A DNA stretch of 7,037 nt. It comes from JBBRLA01 sp038231615 (lineage in GTDB: Bacteria > Myxococcota_A > Polyangia > Palsa-1104 > JAEUJZ01). The stretch is taken from the NCBI GenBank assembly GCA_038231615.1, contig JBBRLA010000463.1:1-7037 (forward strand), given 5' to 3'. The translations under genes were made by a program, and so were the position numbers. The notes beneath the pieces are model-generated. The model saw nothing but the letters and a program-made list of their open reading frames with translations. It did not search any database and had not been told where the DNA came from. This document shows positions 1-5,982 of the stretch, piece by piece (within the stretch, counting starts at the first letter, position 1; each line of letters starts with the position of its first letter).

Positions 1-1329
1 ACGCTGTTATCGCCGCAGCAGGCGCTTTTGACCCGCCACGAGGGCTACGACGAGGCGGCCGGGGTGATGCACACCTTCGCCAGCACCACCGGGGTGGGGG
101 TGGGGCTTGTGCTCTGGCTACTGGCCCCGTGGATCGTGGCCATCCTGGGGCAGCCCGAGGCGGCGACGATCCTCAGGGTATACTGCGTGGCCCTGGTGCT
201 GGAGCGGATGTCGGTGATGCCCATCCTGGGGCTGCGCTACCGGCTGCGCTTCGGCGACGTGGCGCGGGTGGATTTTCTCGGGGACATGGCCTACGTGGCG
301 CTGACGGTGGGGACGGGGCTTTCCGGGGCCGGGGGCCTGTGCCTGGCGCTGGGGATGGTCGGGCGGCAGGCGGCCAAGGTGGTGATGCTGATCTTTTTGG
401 GGGTGCGGGTGCGGCCGGCGGCGCCGCGCCTGCATCGCGAGGAACGGAGGATTTTCGCTGAAGTGATGCACCGGTCGTGGCCGATCCACCTGGGGGGGGT
501 GGCGGAGTTTCTGACCCTGTACCTGGACAACGTCTTTGTCGGAACATACTACGGAGCCTCGGCGGAGGGGCTCTACGCAGTGGGCTACACGCTGGTGATG
601 ACGCCGGCGGACACCATCGCCCTTTACGTGGGCACGGCGATGGTGCGGGCGCTGGGGCTGCGGGACGGGGCGATGCGGCGGCGGACCTACCTTTCCGGGC
701 TGCGCTACGTGGCGCTTTTGCTTTTTCCCATCGGGGCCGGGGCGGCGCTTTGCGCGGGGATGCTGGAGGCGACGCTCTTGCCGTCGCGCTGGCACGGGGT
801 GGCGCCGATCATGGTGGGCCTGATGACCGGGGCCATGACCACCGGGATCATGCGCATGGCGTACGTGCACCTGACCGGGATGCTGCGGATGCGGGCGGCG
901 GCGCTGACCGAGGCCGGGCGCTTCGTACTTTTCATCGGGGCGCTGCTGGTGGTGGCGCGGATCGACCCGTGGCGGGAACACCTGTCGTGGGTCGGCTGGG
1001 CGGTGGCGGCGGCGTTCACCGTGTCCACGGCGATCGGGCTGCTGATGAGCCTGTCGGTGGATGGCATCCCGATCAGGGCGGCAGCGCGGGCCATCGGGCC
1101 GGCGGCGGCGGCGACGATGTTCATGAGCGGGGTGGTGGGGGTGCTGGGGATGGCGCAGCGGCGATACGGGGGCTCCTTTTTTGACCTGGGGCTGCCGATG
1201 CTGATCGCCTCGGGGCTGGTGAGCTACGGGGGCTACCTGCGGATCTTTCACCGGCAGCTGTACCGGGAGACGGCGGGATGGGTCGGCGCGCGCTGGCGGG
1301 CCAAAGATCCGCCGCACCCACAATCGTGA
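1..1329 (+). CDS. Polysaccharide/oligosaccharide flippase (MOP superfamily, Wzx-like), 5'-partial
   Basis: The reading frame is open from base 1 to the TGA at 1327-1329, giving 442 visible residues; the start lies left of the window. Full-length relatives are usually about 450-500 residues, so probably only the first one or two membrane helices are missing. The protein is strongly hydrophobic with about ten or more predicted membrane segments (for example near visible residues 30-50, 55-76, 109-133, 305-320, 328-350 and 362-385). Family-typical features are the early segment with 'APWIVAILGQPE', then 'LRYRLRF' (the 'R-x-LRF' signature seen in LPS-biosynthesis flippases), and mid-protein 'DNVFVGTYYGASAEGLYAVG', like the D...G...LG.Y motif of Polysacc_synt proteins. 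Family knowledge says such proteins flip undecaprenyl-linked sugar repeats across the inner membrane for O-antigen, capsule or exopolysaccharide. The sequence does not reveal the sugar substrate. The very basic, proline-rich C-terminal tail is probably cytoplasmic. Confident for the family, not for the pathway. Confidence 0.85.
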   Translation, partial: TLLSPQQALLTRHEGYDEAAGVMHTFASTTGVGVGLVLWLLAPWIVAILGQPEAATILRVYCVALVLERMSVMPILGLRYRLRFGDVARVDFLGDMAYVALTVGTGLSGAGGLCLALGMVGRQAAKVVMLIFLGVRVRPAAPRLHREERRIFAEVMHRSWPIHLGGVAEFLTLYLDNVFVGTYYGASAEGLYAVGYTLVMTPADTIALYVGTAMVRALGLRDGAMRRRTYLSGLRYVALLLFPIGAGAALCAGMLEATLLPSRWHGVAPIMVGLMTGAMTTGIMRMAYVHLTGMLRMRAAALTEAGRFVLFIGALLVVARIDPWREHLSWVGWAVAAAFTVSTAIGLLMSLSVDGIPIRAAARAIGPAAAATMFMSGVVGVLGMAQRRYGGSFFDLGLPMLIASGLVSYGGYLRIFHRQLYRETAGWVGARWRAKDPPHPQS

Positions 1330-1348
1330 GCCATCTTGAGTTGAGGCG

Positions 1349-1376
1349 TTGACTGTGGGCCCGGGGTGCCTAGAAC
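1349..1376 (+). promoter_or_regulatory. Candidate sigma70-type promoter for the 1385 lipoprotein
   Basis: TTGACT at 1349-1354 (5 of 6 to the -35 consensus) and TAGAAC at 1371-1376 (4 of 6 to the -10) are separated by 16 bases, in the 55-bp gap after the flippase stop. Transcription would begin around 1383, almost on the ATG at 1385, so if real the message would be leaderless or nearly so. The gene may instead be co-transcribed with the flippase. Weak evidence from sequence alone. Confidence 0.3.
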
Positions 1377-1384
1377 CAGGGTGC

Positions 1385-1852
1385 ATGTCACAAAACTCTT
1401 CGATCGTCTGGTTGTCCCTTTTGCTGCCCTGCGTACTGGTCGCCGGGTGCCACCTCAAACCTGAGATCACCCTGGAACGTCGTGTCCCGGTGGACGTGGT
1501 CGGCGACTGCGTGGCCCTGCGCCTGGGCCTCAGCGAATGCCCACAGGACTCCGCCGAACTGATCCTCGGCAGACGCGCGCACCGGGACCCACAGCTGGCC
1601 CGGCGGCTGGCGGACCCCCGGCAGCACGCGGCGGCGATCAAGGGGGTGGAGGAAGAATTGCTTCGCGAGGCCAACCTGGCTCAGGAGGCGCGCCGCGCCC
1701 AGTGCCGACTCGTGGCGGCCGATTCCCCGCCGCCGAACCCGGAGGACGTGGCCCGCCTGCACCAGTGCCTTCCGCTCCCGTGCAGGGAGCGCCTGGCGTG
1801 CCTGCGTCCCTTGATGATGGCGGCGCCGCCGCAGCGCAGGGACGGCCGCTGA
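1385..1852 (+). CDS. Small Cys-containing lipoprotein of unknown function
   Basis: This encodes 155 residues from the ATG at 1385. An in-frame TTG at 1349 would add 12 residues, but these would put Gly/Pro/Cys in front of a good signal peptide, so 1385 is preferred. Residues 1-21 are a lipoprotein signal peptide: a short polar start, hydrophobic core 'IVWLSLLLP', and lipobox V-A-G-C with the lipidated Cys at 22. No Asp follows the Cys at +2 (it is His), so outer-membrane sorting is expected. The mature part has six further cysteines (42, 52, 107, 128, 133, 139) that could form three disulfides in the periplasm, and a charged, probably helical middle (about 60-108). The C-terminus is basic and proline-rich. 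I recognise no domain. It lies 55 bp after the flippase gene on the same strand and faces the SCP2 gene. An upstream AGGG only 3 nt from the ATG is a poor ribosome site. The signal peptide makes a real gene likely; its role is unknown. Confidence 0.7.
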   Translation: MSQNSSIVWLSLLLPCVLVAGCHLKPEITLERRVPVDVVGDCVALRLGLSECPQDSAELILGRRAHRDPQLARRLADPRQHAAAIKGVEEELLREANLAQEARRAQCRLVAADSPPPNPEDVARLHQCLPLPCRERLACLRPLMMAAPPQRRDGR

Positions 1853-1884
1853 GGCCCGAGGGCCGGTGACGCGGGGAAGGCGGA

Positions 1885-2232
1885 CTAGCTGCCCAGCGAG
1901 AAGAGCTTCTGCAGCTTCATCGCCAACATCGGATCGCCGGAGACCTTGAGCTTGCCCTGCATGAAGAGCTGCATGCCCAGGGCCGGGTTGCCCAGCATCT
2001 TGGTAAAATCCTCGTTGGTGACCTCGATGGTGCAGTTGGCGCCTGGCTGGGCGCCCTTGACGATGGCCGGCGTCTCCGCCTTCAGGTCGACGGTCCATTC
2101 GCCGCCGCCGTCGCCGCTGACTTTGAACACGTAGATGGCACCGACTTCACGGGCCTTGTCGGGGTTGAGCTTCAGCGCCTCGGGAAGCAACTGGTCAAAG
2201 AGGTGCGAAGCGGACGTGGGGGTCGTGGCCAT
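1885..2232 (-). CDS. Stand-alone SCP2 sterol-carrier domain protein
   Basis: This encodes 115 residues, ATG at 2230-2232, with AAGGAG six bases upstream fixing the start. The whole protein is one SCP2 fold: an N-terminal helix (about 8-23), then strands with 'IYVFKVSGDGGGEWTVDLK' (33-51), a Cys-containing strand 'CTIEVTNEDFTKML' (67-80) and the hallmark C-terminal 'LFMQGKLKVSGDPMLAMKL' helix-turn region (89-107). Family knowledge: SCP2 domains bind lipids, fatty acyl-CoAs or sterol-like molecules in a hydrophobic tunnel. Bacterial single-domain forms have poorly defined ligands. There is no signal peptide, so it should be cytoplasmic. It is transcribed alone from its own promoter at 2265-2293, converging on the 1385 lipoprotein gene with a 32-bp gap and diverging from the 2399 gene. 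The family call is firm; ligand and pathway cannot be read from sequence. Confidence 0.9.
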   Translation of the reverse strand: MATTPTSASHLFDQLLPEALKLNPDKAREVGAIYVFKVSGDGGGEWTVDLKAETPAIVKGAQPGANCTIEVTNEDFTKMLGNPALGMQLFMQGKLKVSGDPMLAMKLQKLFSLGS

Positions 2233-2238
2233 GGCTCA

Positions 2239-2244
2239 CTCCTT
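2239..2244 (-). promoter_or_regulatory. Shine-Dalgarno for the SCP2 gene
   Basis: The minus strand reads AAGGAG, a near-perfect ribosome binding site, with 6 bases to the ATG at 2232. It decides the start of the SCP2 gene. Confidence 0.85.
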
Positions 2245-2264
2245 GGGTCGTATCTGGGCTGTCC

Positions 2265-2293
2265 GGTTAACACGCCTTGCCGTCGCGTGTCAA
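2265..2293 (-). promoter_or_regulatory. Leftward sigma70-type promoter for the SCP2 gene
   Basis: The minus strand has a perfect -35 TTGACA (2288-2293) followed, after 16 bases, by GTTAAC (2266-2271) as a degenerate -10, 3 of 6 to consensus (or TTAACC at 2265-2270 after 17). The predicted start near 2258 leaves a leader of about 26 bases containing the ribosome site at 2239-2244. A perfect -35 with a poor -10 lying inside an inverted repeat suggests a promoter controlled by a DNA-binding protein. Confidence 0.55.
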
Positions 2294-2295
2294 CC
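2265..2295. repeat. Imperfect inverted repeat (candidate operator) over the SCP2 promoter
   Basis: The left arm GGTTAACACGC (2265-2275) and right arm GCGTGTCAACC (2285-2295) are reverse complements at 10 of 11 positions, separated by 9 bases. With a one-base bulge the match extends outward by CC/GG (2263-2298). The arms coincide with the -10 and -35 of the leftward promoter, the expected geometry for a dimeric repressor or activator site. It lies upstream of both predicted transcription starts, so it would act as DNA rather than as an RNA hairpin. The regulator is not identifiable from this window. Confidence 0.5.
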
Positions 2296-2328
2296 CGGGG
2301 GTCCTACATGAATCAGTCCGCCCGCGTC

Positions 2329-2358
2329 TTGTCTGTGTTGAGTTCGGCATGCTAAAAC
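2329..2358 (+). promoter_or_regulatory. Candidate rightward promoter for the 2399 lipoprotein
   Basis: TTGTCT (2329-2334) and TAAAAC (2353-2358), each 4 of 6 to consensus, are spaced by 18 bases in the AT-richest part of the intergenic region. The predicted start near 2365 gives a leader of about 34 bases that includes the ribosome site at 2388-2393. A second CTAAAAC copy lies at 2374-2380, 22 bases after the first; it has no matching -35 and its role is unclear. Confidence 0.35.
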
Positions 2359-2387
2359 GCTCGCTTCTCGGTCCTAAAACCCGGTTC

Positions 2388-2393
2388 AAAGGA
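2388..2393 (+). promoter_or_regulatory. Ribosome site deciding the start of the six-Cys lipoprotein
   Basis: AAAGGA at 2388-2393 is 5 bases before the ATG at 2399. It overlaps the ATG two codons earlier at 2393, leaving no spacing there, so 2399 is the better start. Confidence 0.6.
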
Positions 2394-2398
2394 TGAAC

Positions 2399-2644
2399 AT
2401 GCGTACATCGATCCTCTCTCTGGTGCTGGCCTCGGCCCTGGCCGCATGCGGCAGCAGTGACACTTGCCAGACCACCGCTTGCCCGCAGGGCAGCACCACC
2501 AAGACATACCAGATCTGCGCCTCGTCAGATGCCAAGACCGCGACCCTCAACTTCGGCAGCGATACTTGCTCCTACACGGCGGCCGATTCCCAGGCGGCCC
2601 AAGTCTGCGTCTCGAAGGTCGCGACATACTGCAGCGCGAAGTAG
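2399..2644 (+). CDS. Mini-lipoprotein with six cysteines, unknown function
   Basis: This encodes 81 residues from the ATG at 2399 (an ATG at 2393 would add two). The signal peptide is textbook: M-R-T, a hydrophobic core to residue 13, then lipobox L-A-A-C with the lipidated Cys at 17 and Gly at +2. The mature chain is only 65 residues, rich in Thr, Ser and Ala, with six further cysteines at 23, 28, 40, 57, 70 and 78. The even count and the envelope location suggest three disulfides. The spacing 'TCQTTACPQG' resembles small secreted disulfide-rich domains, but I cannot place it in a named family. It is monocistronic, diverging from the SCP2 gene and converging on the leftward operon with a 29-bp gap. 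The signal peptide, ribosome site and Cys pattern make it a real gene with good confidence; function is unknown. Confidence 0.8.
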   Translation: MRTSILSLVLASALAACGSSDTCQTTACPQGSTTKTYQICASSDAKTATLNFGSDTCSYTAADSQAAQVCVSKVATYCSAK

Positions 2645-2673
2645 GAACACGGTCGAATCTGTCGGGGCCCGGC

Positions 2674-3549
2674 TCACCTCCACAGGAGCGGGCCGAGCCT
2701 CCACAGCAAGGTCAGCCCGACCATGACGCCGCACAGGGCGCAGAGTCGCGCCGCCGCGGTGGGCCGACGGAAAAGGCGCCAGAGCCGCAGGAAAGGACCG
2801 AGCGCCGCGGACGAGACAAAGAGGAAGGCCAGCGCCTGCCGCAGGGGGACATGGAAGATCAACTTGTTGGCCAGCATGTCGGCCACCGGGGAAGCACCGC
2901 TGCCCGGATCGCGCAGCGCGAGCTGTGCCCGCAGCGCCGCGAAGGCCAGGGTCGGCCCCAGCATCACCCCCTGCACCGTGGGCGGGTGCTCGCCGCTGTA
3001 ATCGGGAAAAAAACCACGGCCGGCAGTGGAAAAGGAACCTCCCAGCCCCCAGAATAAAAGCCACGTGCCAAGGAGCAGCGGCACCCCGGCGAGCCGGTCG
3101 AAGAGGTAGGCCCGCTCGGCCCGCGGGTACTCGTGGCCCGAACCAGCCAGGTAGGCGCCCAGGGCCAACCCCTCCCAGGCGCCGAAAAAGAGAAGCAGGT
3201 TGTCAGCGAAAAGCGCCAGTTGCGCCGCGACGATGAGCAGGCCCGCCCCGGCCCGGAAGAGCCGGGGGGCGGCAACCTCCGTCGTCGGCTGGAAAGCGCC
3301 CCACGCGAGGAACGCGGCGCAGGGCCACAGGAGACAGGAAAGGACCGCGTTCGGCACCTCTGCCCAAAACCCCATGTCGGCGGATAGCTGCCCCAGATGG
3401 ACCACGGGAAAGAGCCGCAAGAAAAGCGTCCGGTGGCCGGCGGGCAAGCGCGAAAGCTCGCCGAGAATCAGCAGCGAGCCGAGAAGGCCCAGCCCCAGGC
3501 ACGACAGGACCGCGAGGGGGCTAGATGACGGCCTATGCGCTTTTTCCAA
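2674..3549 (-). CDS. Short NuoL-like (complex I antiporter subunit-like) membrane protein
   Basis: This encodes 291 residues with seven or eight predicted membrane helices. The TTG at 3549 is the only start that fits well and overlaps the upstream gene by 17 bp, suggesting translational coupling; no strong ribosome site is visible. Residues 116-133 (DNLLL-FFGA-WEG-LALGAY) closely match the NuoL segment around the essential TM5 glutamate (E144 in E. coli), here E126. The following 'AERAYLFDRLAG' matches the KAF..NR.GD stretch. Residues 207-210 (RAQL) and 218-222 (GASPV) mirror NuoL 'SAQL' and 'GPTPV'. By my alignment the TM5 Glu is kept, but the NuoL Asp178 equivalent is Gly155 and the TM7 Lys229 equivalent is Leu206. 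The protein stops at about half the usual ~600 residues, so TM8-16 and Lys399 are absent. Family knowledge: NuoL pumps protons in complex I. I infer this one probably does not pump as a canonical subunit. It could be a scaffold or a diverged ion-conducting paralogue. The T7 run (3007-3013) does not break the alignment. Confidence 0.65.
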   Translation of the reverse strand: MEKAHRPSSSPLAVLSCLGLGLLGSLLILGELSRLPAGHRTLFLRLFPVVHLGQLSADMGFWAEVPNAVLSCLLWPCAAFLAWGAFQPTTEVAAPRLFRAGAGLLIVAAQLALFADNLLLFFGAWEGLALGAYLAGSGHEYPRAERAYLFDRLAGVPLLLGTWLLFWGLGGSFSTAGRGFFPDYSGEHPPTVQGVMLGPTLAFAALRAQLALRDPGSGASPVADMLANKLIFHVPLRQALAFLFVSSAALGPFLRLWRLFRRPTAAARLCALCGVMVGLTLLWRLGPLLWR

Positions 3550-4651
3550 AGGCGACGCCCCGGTCCCGCAGCCCGAAGAGCAGTTCCTCCGCCCCGAAGG
3601 CCTGCGTCGGCGTCAGTGCGCCGATCCGATCGAAGCCCTCGGCCGCGGCCAGCCCGGCACACAGCGCCGCCGAGGCGGCAGTGAAGGCGTAACCATCCCC
3701 CGCCGTCACCCACGCGGTCTTCACCTGGCCGTCGCCGCCCTGTGCCTCGGCGACCACCGCGGTGCGCGCCCGGGAACGCATGAGCGCCGTCGGCCCCTCC
3801 GGCAGAAGGTCCATCCCCTTGTTCAAAAGGTCCCGTACCCACCCCGACGAGAGCGCCCGCAAGAACGGCGCCCCCATGCGGATGAGAGACACCGCCGCAT
3901 GGGGCACGGCGACGAAGACCTGCACGTTCCTGGCGGAGGTGGTGCGCGGGGCGGTGGCCAGGTCCCCCCAGGGCACCGAGACACACGAGCGCGAGCCGAT
4001 GGGCTCGGGCAGCGGTGCCTCCCACAGGTGCTGCCCCACCCTCTCCTCGACCCACTGCCCGTCGCGGTAGGTCAATCCCTGGCCTTGGCTCTGGCCCTGG
4101 CCCTGCCCGTTCAGCATGTCCAGCACCGAGCGCACCGTGCCCAGGGACGGCCCCGACCCCTGCACTGCGAAGGCGATGCGCACCCGCTCGGGCCGGCCGC
4201 CGGAAAGCGCGCCGGCCGCCAGCGCCGCCGCCGCGTCGGTGGGGACGACGTCGAAACCCACCGCGTTCACCAGCGCCACCCCGGCCGCACGGGCCTCCTC
4301 ATCGCGTTGGTAGGTCTCCCGCATGAACGGGTGCTCGCCGGTGATGTCCAGGTAGTGAGCACGCCCGGCAAGGGCCGCATCCACCACCTGCCGGCCATAG
4401 CGGCAGAAGGGCCCGGCACAGCTCAGCACCACCTTTGTGCTCTGGGCCATCCGCAAGAGGGCCTCGGGGTCGTCCAGAGCGGCGACGATCACTGGGATGT
4501 CCCCCAATGCCAGTTCCCGGCGCTGCGCCTCCAACCGGGCCCGGTTGCGCCCGGCCATGGCGAAGGCGGTGCCGTTTCTGTGCAGTTCCTCGCAAAGGAG
4601 GCGCCCGGTGTAGCCCGTGGCGCCGTAGACAACGATTGGATGGTCGCGCAT
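3533..4651 (-). CDS. Saccharopine dehydrogenase-like / trans-acting enoyl reductase-like oxidoreductase
   Basis: This encodes 372 residues, ATG at 4649-4651; the frame is closed by TAA at 4658-4660 just upstream, so no longer form exists. The N-terminal Rossmann domain shows GATGYTG (10-16), the NADP-binding loop of the saccharopine dehydrogenase/SCCPDH superfamily, followed by 'AGRN' (33-36). Further family motifs are 'CAGPF..YG' (78-86), 'HYLDITGE' (99-106) and 'NAVGFDVVPTD' (129-139). These match the enoyl reductase branch (e.g. mycobacterial Rv2953-like proteins acting on polyketide lipids) and eukaryotic SCCPDH better than true lysine-pathway enzymes. The substrate here is not determinable. 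It is probably cytosolic or membrane-associated; no signal peptide is seen. A low-complexity Gly-Gln run (182-192) interrupts the C-terminal domain. The gene lies 29 bp after the M16 gene and overlaps the NuoL-like gene. CGGAGG is present but 17 bases from the ATG, so initiation may depend on upstream translation. Confidence 0.8.
   Translation of the reverse strand: MRDHPIVVYGATGYTGRLLCEELHRNGTAFAMAGRNRARLEAQRRELALGDIPVIVAALDDPEALLRMAQSTKVVLSCAGPFCRYGRQVVDAALAGRAHYLDITGEHPFMRETYQRDEEARAAGVALVNAVGFDVVPTDAAAALAAGALSGGRPERVRIAFAVQGSGPSLGTVRSVLDMLNGQGQGQSQGQGLTYRDGQWVEERVGQHLWEAPLPEPIGSRSCVSVPWGDLATAPRTTSARNVQVFVAVPHAAVSLIRMGAPFLRALSSGWVRDLLNKGMDLLPEGPTALMRSRARTAVVAEAQGGDGQVKTAWVTAGDGYAFTAASAALCAGLAAAEGFDRIGALTPTQAFGAEELLFGLRDRGVAFGKSA
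4076..4108. repeat. Hexanucleotide tandem repeat encoding (Gly-Gln)n inside the oxidoreductase
   Basis: About five imperfect copies of a GGCCAG unit (minus strand) encode GQ-GQ-GQ-SQ-GQ-G at residues 182-192 of the oxidoreductase. Copies differ at synonymous and one non-synonymous site (Gly to Ser). The 6-bp period means copy-number change would keep the frame, altering only the linker length. It sits just before the 'LTYRDGQW' segment and probably forms a flexible surface loop. Confidence 0.7.
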
Positions 4652-4680
4652 AGATGATTATCGGTCAGCCTCCGGCGTCT

Positions 4681-5982
4681 TTAGTAGCTGTCGAAGGGAA
4701 GGACCTGGACCGGCGCCCCGCCCAGCGCCTCCACCTGACTCAGCAACGGGCCCAGGGTCTTCTCCGTGGCCACCAGGGTGATGAGCAGGTCCTTGGGGCG
4801 CAGGTGCAGGGCCATCGCCGCCCGCACGTCCTCTTCGGTCACCGCCCGCACCCGTTCGGGGTAGGTCCGCATCCGTTCCTCTGGCAGGTCGCAGAGCAGG
4901 AGTTCGGTGCGCATGCCCAGGCGGCTCTCGGCGGTCTGCACGCTGAAGGCGTGGCCCTTGGCCAGGTAGCCCCGGGCAAACTCGATCTCTTCGGGACGCA
5001 GCCCGGTGGCCCAGTCGGTGTACAGGCCGAGCACCAGTTCCAGGGTCTCGGCGGTCTTTTGCGCCGCCGGGAAGACGTGCACCACCACCCCGCGCCGCCC
5101 CCGCCCGGAGCCGGCCCCGGCGCTGGCCCCGTAGGACAGGCCGCGCTTCTCGCGCACCTCGTACATCAGCCGCGCGGTGAACGTGCCGCCAAAGGCGGTC
5201 AGGGCGACCTGCATCGGCAGCCAGGTGGGCTGGTTCCACTTGGGCCCAAGCTGCCCGATGAGGATCTGCGTCTGGGTGCGCTCCGGCTTGTCCACCAGCA
5301 GCACCCGGATGCCCGGCACCGCCACCGGCTCCGGCGGTGTGGTGTCCAATGGCGGCCCGTCGGGGATGCCGGCGAAGTGGCGCTCGAAAAGACCGCGCAT
5401 CTCGTCCATGCGCAGGTCCCCGGCGGCCCCGAAGATGACGTTGCCCCGGGTCAGGTACTTCTTCTGCCAGGCCCGCGCCCGTGAGGTGGTCAGGTGCTCG
5501 AAGCTGTGTTCGGTCCCGGCCACCGGACGGCCATAGGGATGGTCGCCGAAGAGTTCGCGGTAAAAGAAGCGCCGCGCCAGGGTGCCGTCATCGTCGCGCA
5601 GGTCGTCCAGGTCGGCGAGCAGCTCGCGGCGCAGGCGCCCTGCTTCCAGCTCGGAGTAGTCCGGGCGCAGCATGACGTCGGATAGCAGGGAGCACACCTG
5701 CGGCAGCTTTTCCTTGAGGGCCAGGGTCTCGAAGACCACCGAGTCATGACCGCACATCACATGGATGCTGGCGCCCAGCCCGTCCACCAGCTCGTCGATC
5801 TCCACCCGGGTGCGGCCCCCGGCGCCCCGGCGCATCAGCTCGGTGGCGAAGTTGCAGATGCCGATGAGCGGCACCCCGTCCTCTTCCTTGGGATCGGTGG
5901 CGGCGCCGGTGCGCACGGTGACCCGCACCCGGCACAGGGGCAGGTCGTGGTTCTCTTCCAGCAAGAAAATCGGCTCGCTCAC
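4681..5982 (-). CDS. M16B peptidase homologue, non-catalytic (R/Y) subunit
   Basis: This encodes 433 residues from GTG at 5982, preferred over the in-frame ATG at 6012 because GGGAGG stands 6 bases before the GTG and the GTG overlaps the upstream stop as GTGA. Two M16 domains are visible, about 1-215 and 225-433. Where active enzymes carry HxxEH (after a conserved G-x-x), this protein has N44-F-A-T-E48, so the zinc site is lost. The C-terminal domain keeps the substrate-binding Arg/Tyr pair: R277 and Y284 in 'MYEVREKRGLSYG'. Other family landmarks are 'FGDHPYGRPVAGTE' and 'NVIFGAAGDLRMDEM'. Family knowledge: in M16B heterodimers the inactive chain provides R/Y and half of the closed chamber that degrades peptides or unfolded segments. 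No signal peptide is evident at this start. I infer it pairs with the product of the upstream gene. The length of ~430 is normal for the family. Confidence 0.9.
   Translation of the reverse strand: MSEPIFLLEENHDLPLCRVRVTVRTGAATDPKEEDGVPLIGICNFATELMRRGAGGRTRVEIDELVDGLGASIHVMCGHDSVVFETLALKEKLPQVCSLLSDVMLRPDYSELEAGRLRRELLADLDDLRDDDGTLARRFFYRELFGDHPYGRPVAGTEHSFEHLTTSRARAWQKKYLTRGNVIFGAAGDLRMDEMRGLFERHFAGIPDGPPLDTTPPEPVAVPGIRVLLVDKPERTQTQILIGQLGPKWNQPTWLPMQVALTAFGGTFTARLMYEVREKRGLSYGASAGAGSGRGRRGVVVHVFPAAQKTAETLELVLGLYTDWATGLRPEEIEFARGYLAKGHAFSVQTAESRLGMRTELLLCDLPEERMRTYPERVRAVTEEDVRAAMALHLRPKDLLITLVATEKTLGPLLSQVEALGGAPVQVLPFDSY

Noticed and set aside
118..1674. Long antisense ORF (518 codons) opposite the flippase and lipoprotein genes
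   Set aside because: The product is Arg/Pro/His/Gln-rich with no hydrophobic or domain signature, typical of antisense frames in GC-rich DNA. The plus-strand frame encodes a recognisable membrane protein.
1839..1871. GC-rich dyads (CGGCC/GGCCG, GGCC-CGAG-GGCC) near the convergent gene ends
   Set aside because: Stems are only 4-5 bp without a T-tract, and such matches are expected by chance at this GC content.
1388..2098. Minus-strand ORF across the lipoprotein and SCP2 genes
   Set aside because: It overlaps two genes with clear signatures in other frames, and its composition is that of a shadow.
2666..2694. Hairpin-like GGCCCGGCTC / GAGCGGGCC between the convergent 2399 and 2674 genes
   Set aside because: It has a one-base bulge and no adjacent T-run on either strand, so it is not a convincing intrinsic terminator. 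It also overlaps the coding end of the leftward gene.
2677..2706. Direct repeat CCTCCACAG twice, 21 bp apart
   Set aside because: It encodes the repeated LLWR at the C-terminus of the NuoL-like protein. It is a short in-frame duplication with no sign of a mobile element or attachment site.
3007..3013. A7/T7 homopolymer in the NuoL-like gene as a programmed frameshift or truncation point
   Set aside because: NuoL-like motifs continue in the same frame after it (RAQL, GASPV), so no shift is needed; alternative frames downstream show no family motif.
3200..4657. Plus-strand ORF of 485 codons over the NuoL-like and oxidoreductase genes
   Set aside because: Low-complexity Arg/Pro/Gly content with no motif; the minus strand carries the Rossmann and antiporter-like motifs.
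4654..5484. Plus-strand ORF of 276 codons opposite the M16 R/Y subunit
   Set aside because: It is a Gly/His/Pro/Gln-rich shadow of a well-recognised M16 gene on the minus strand.
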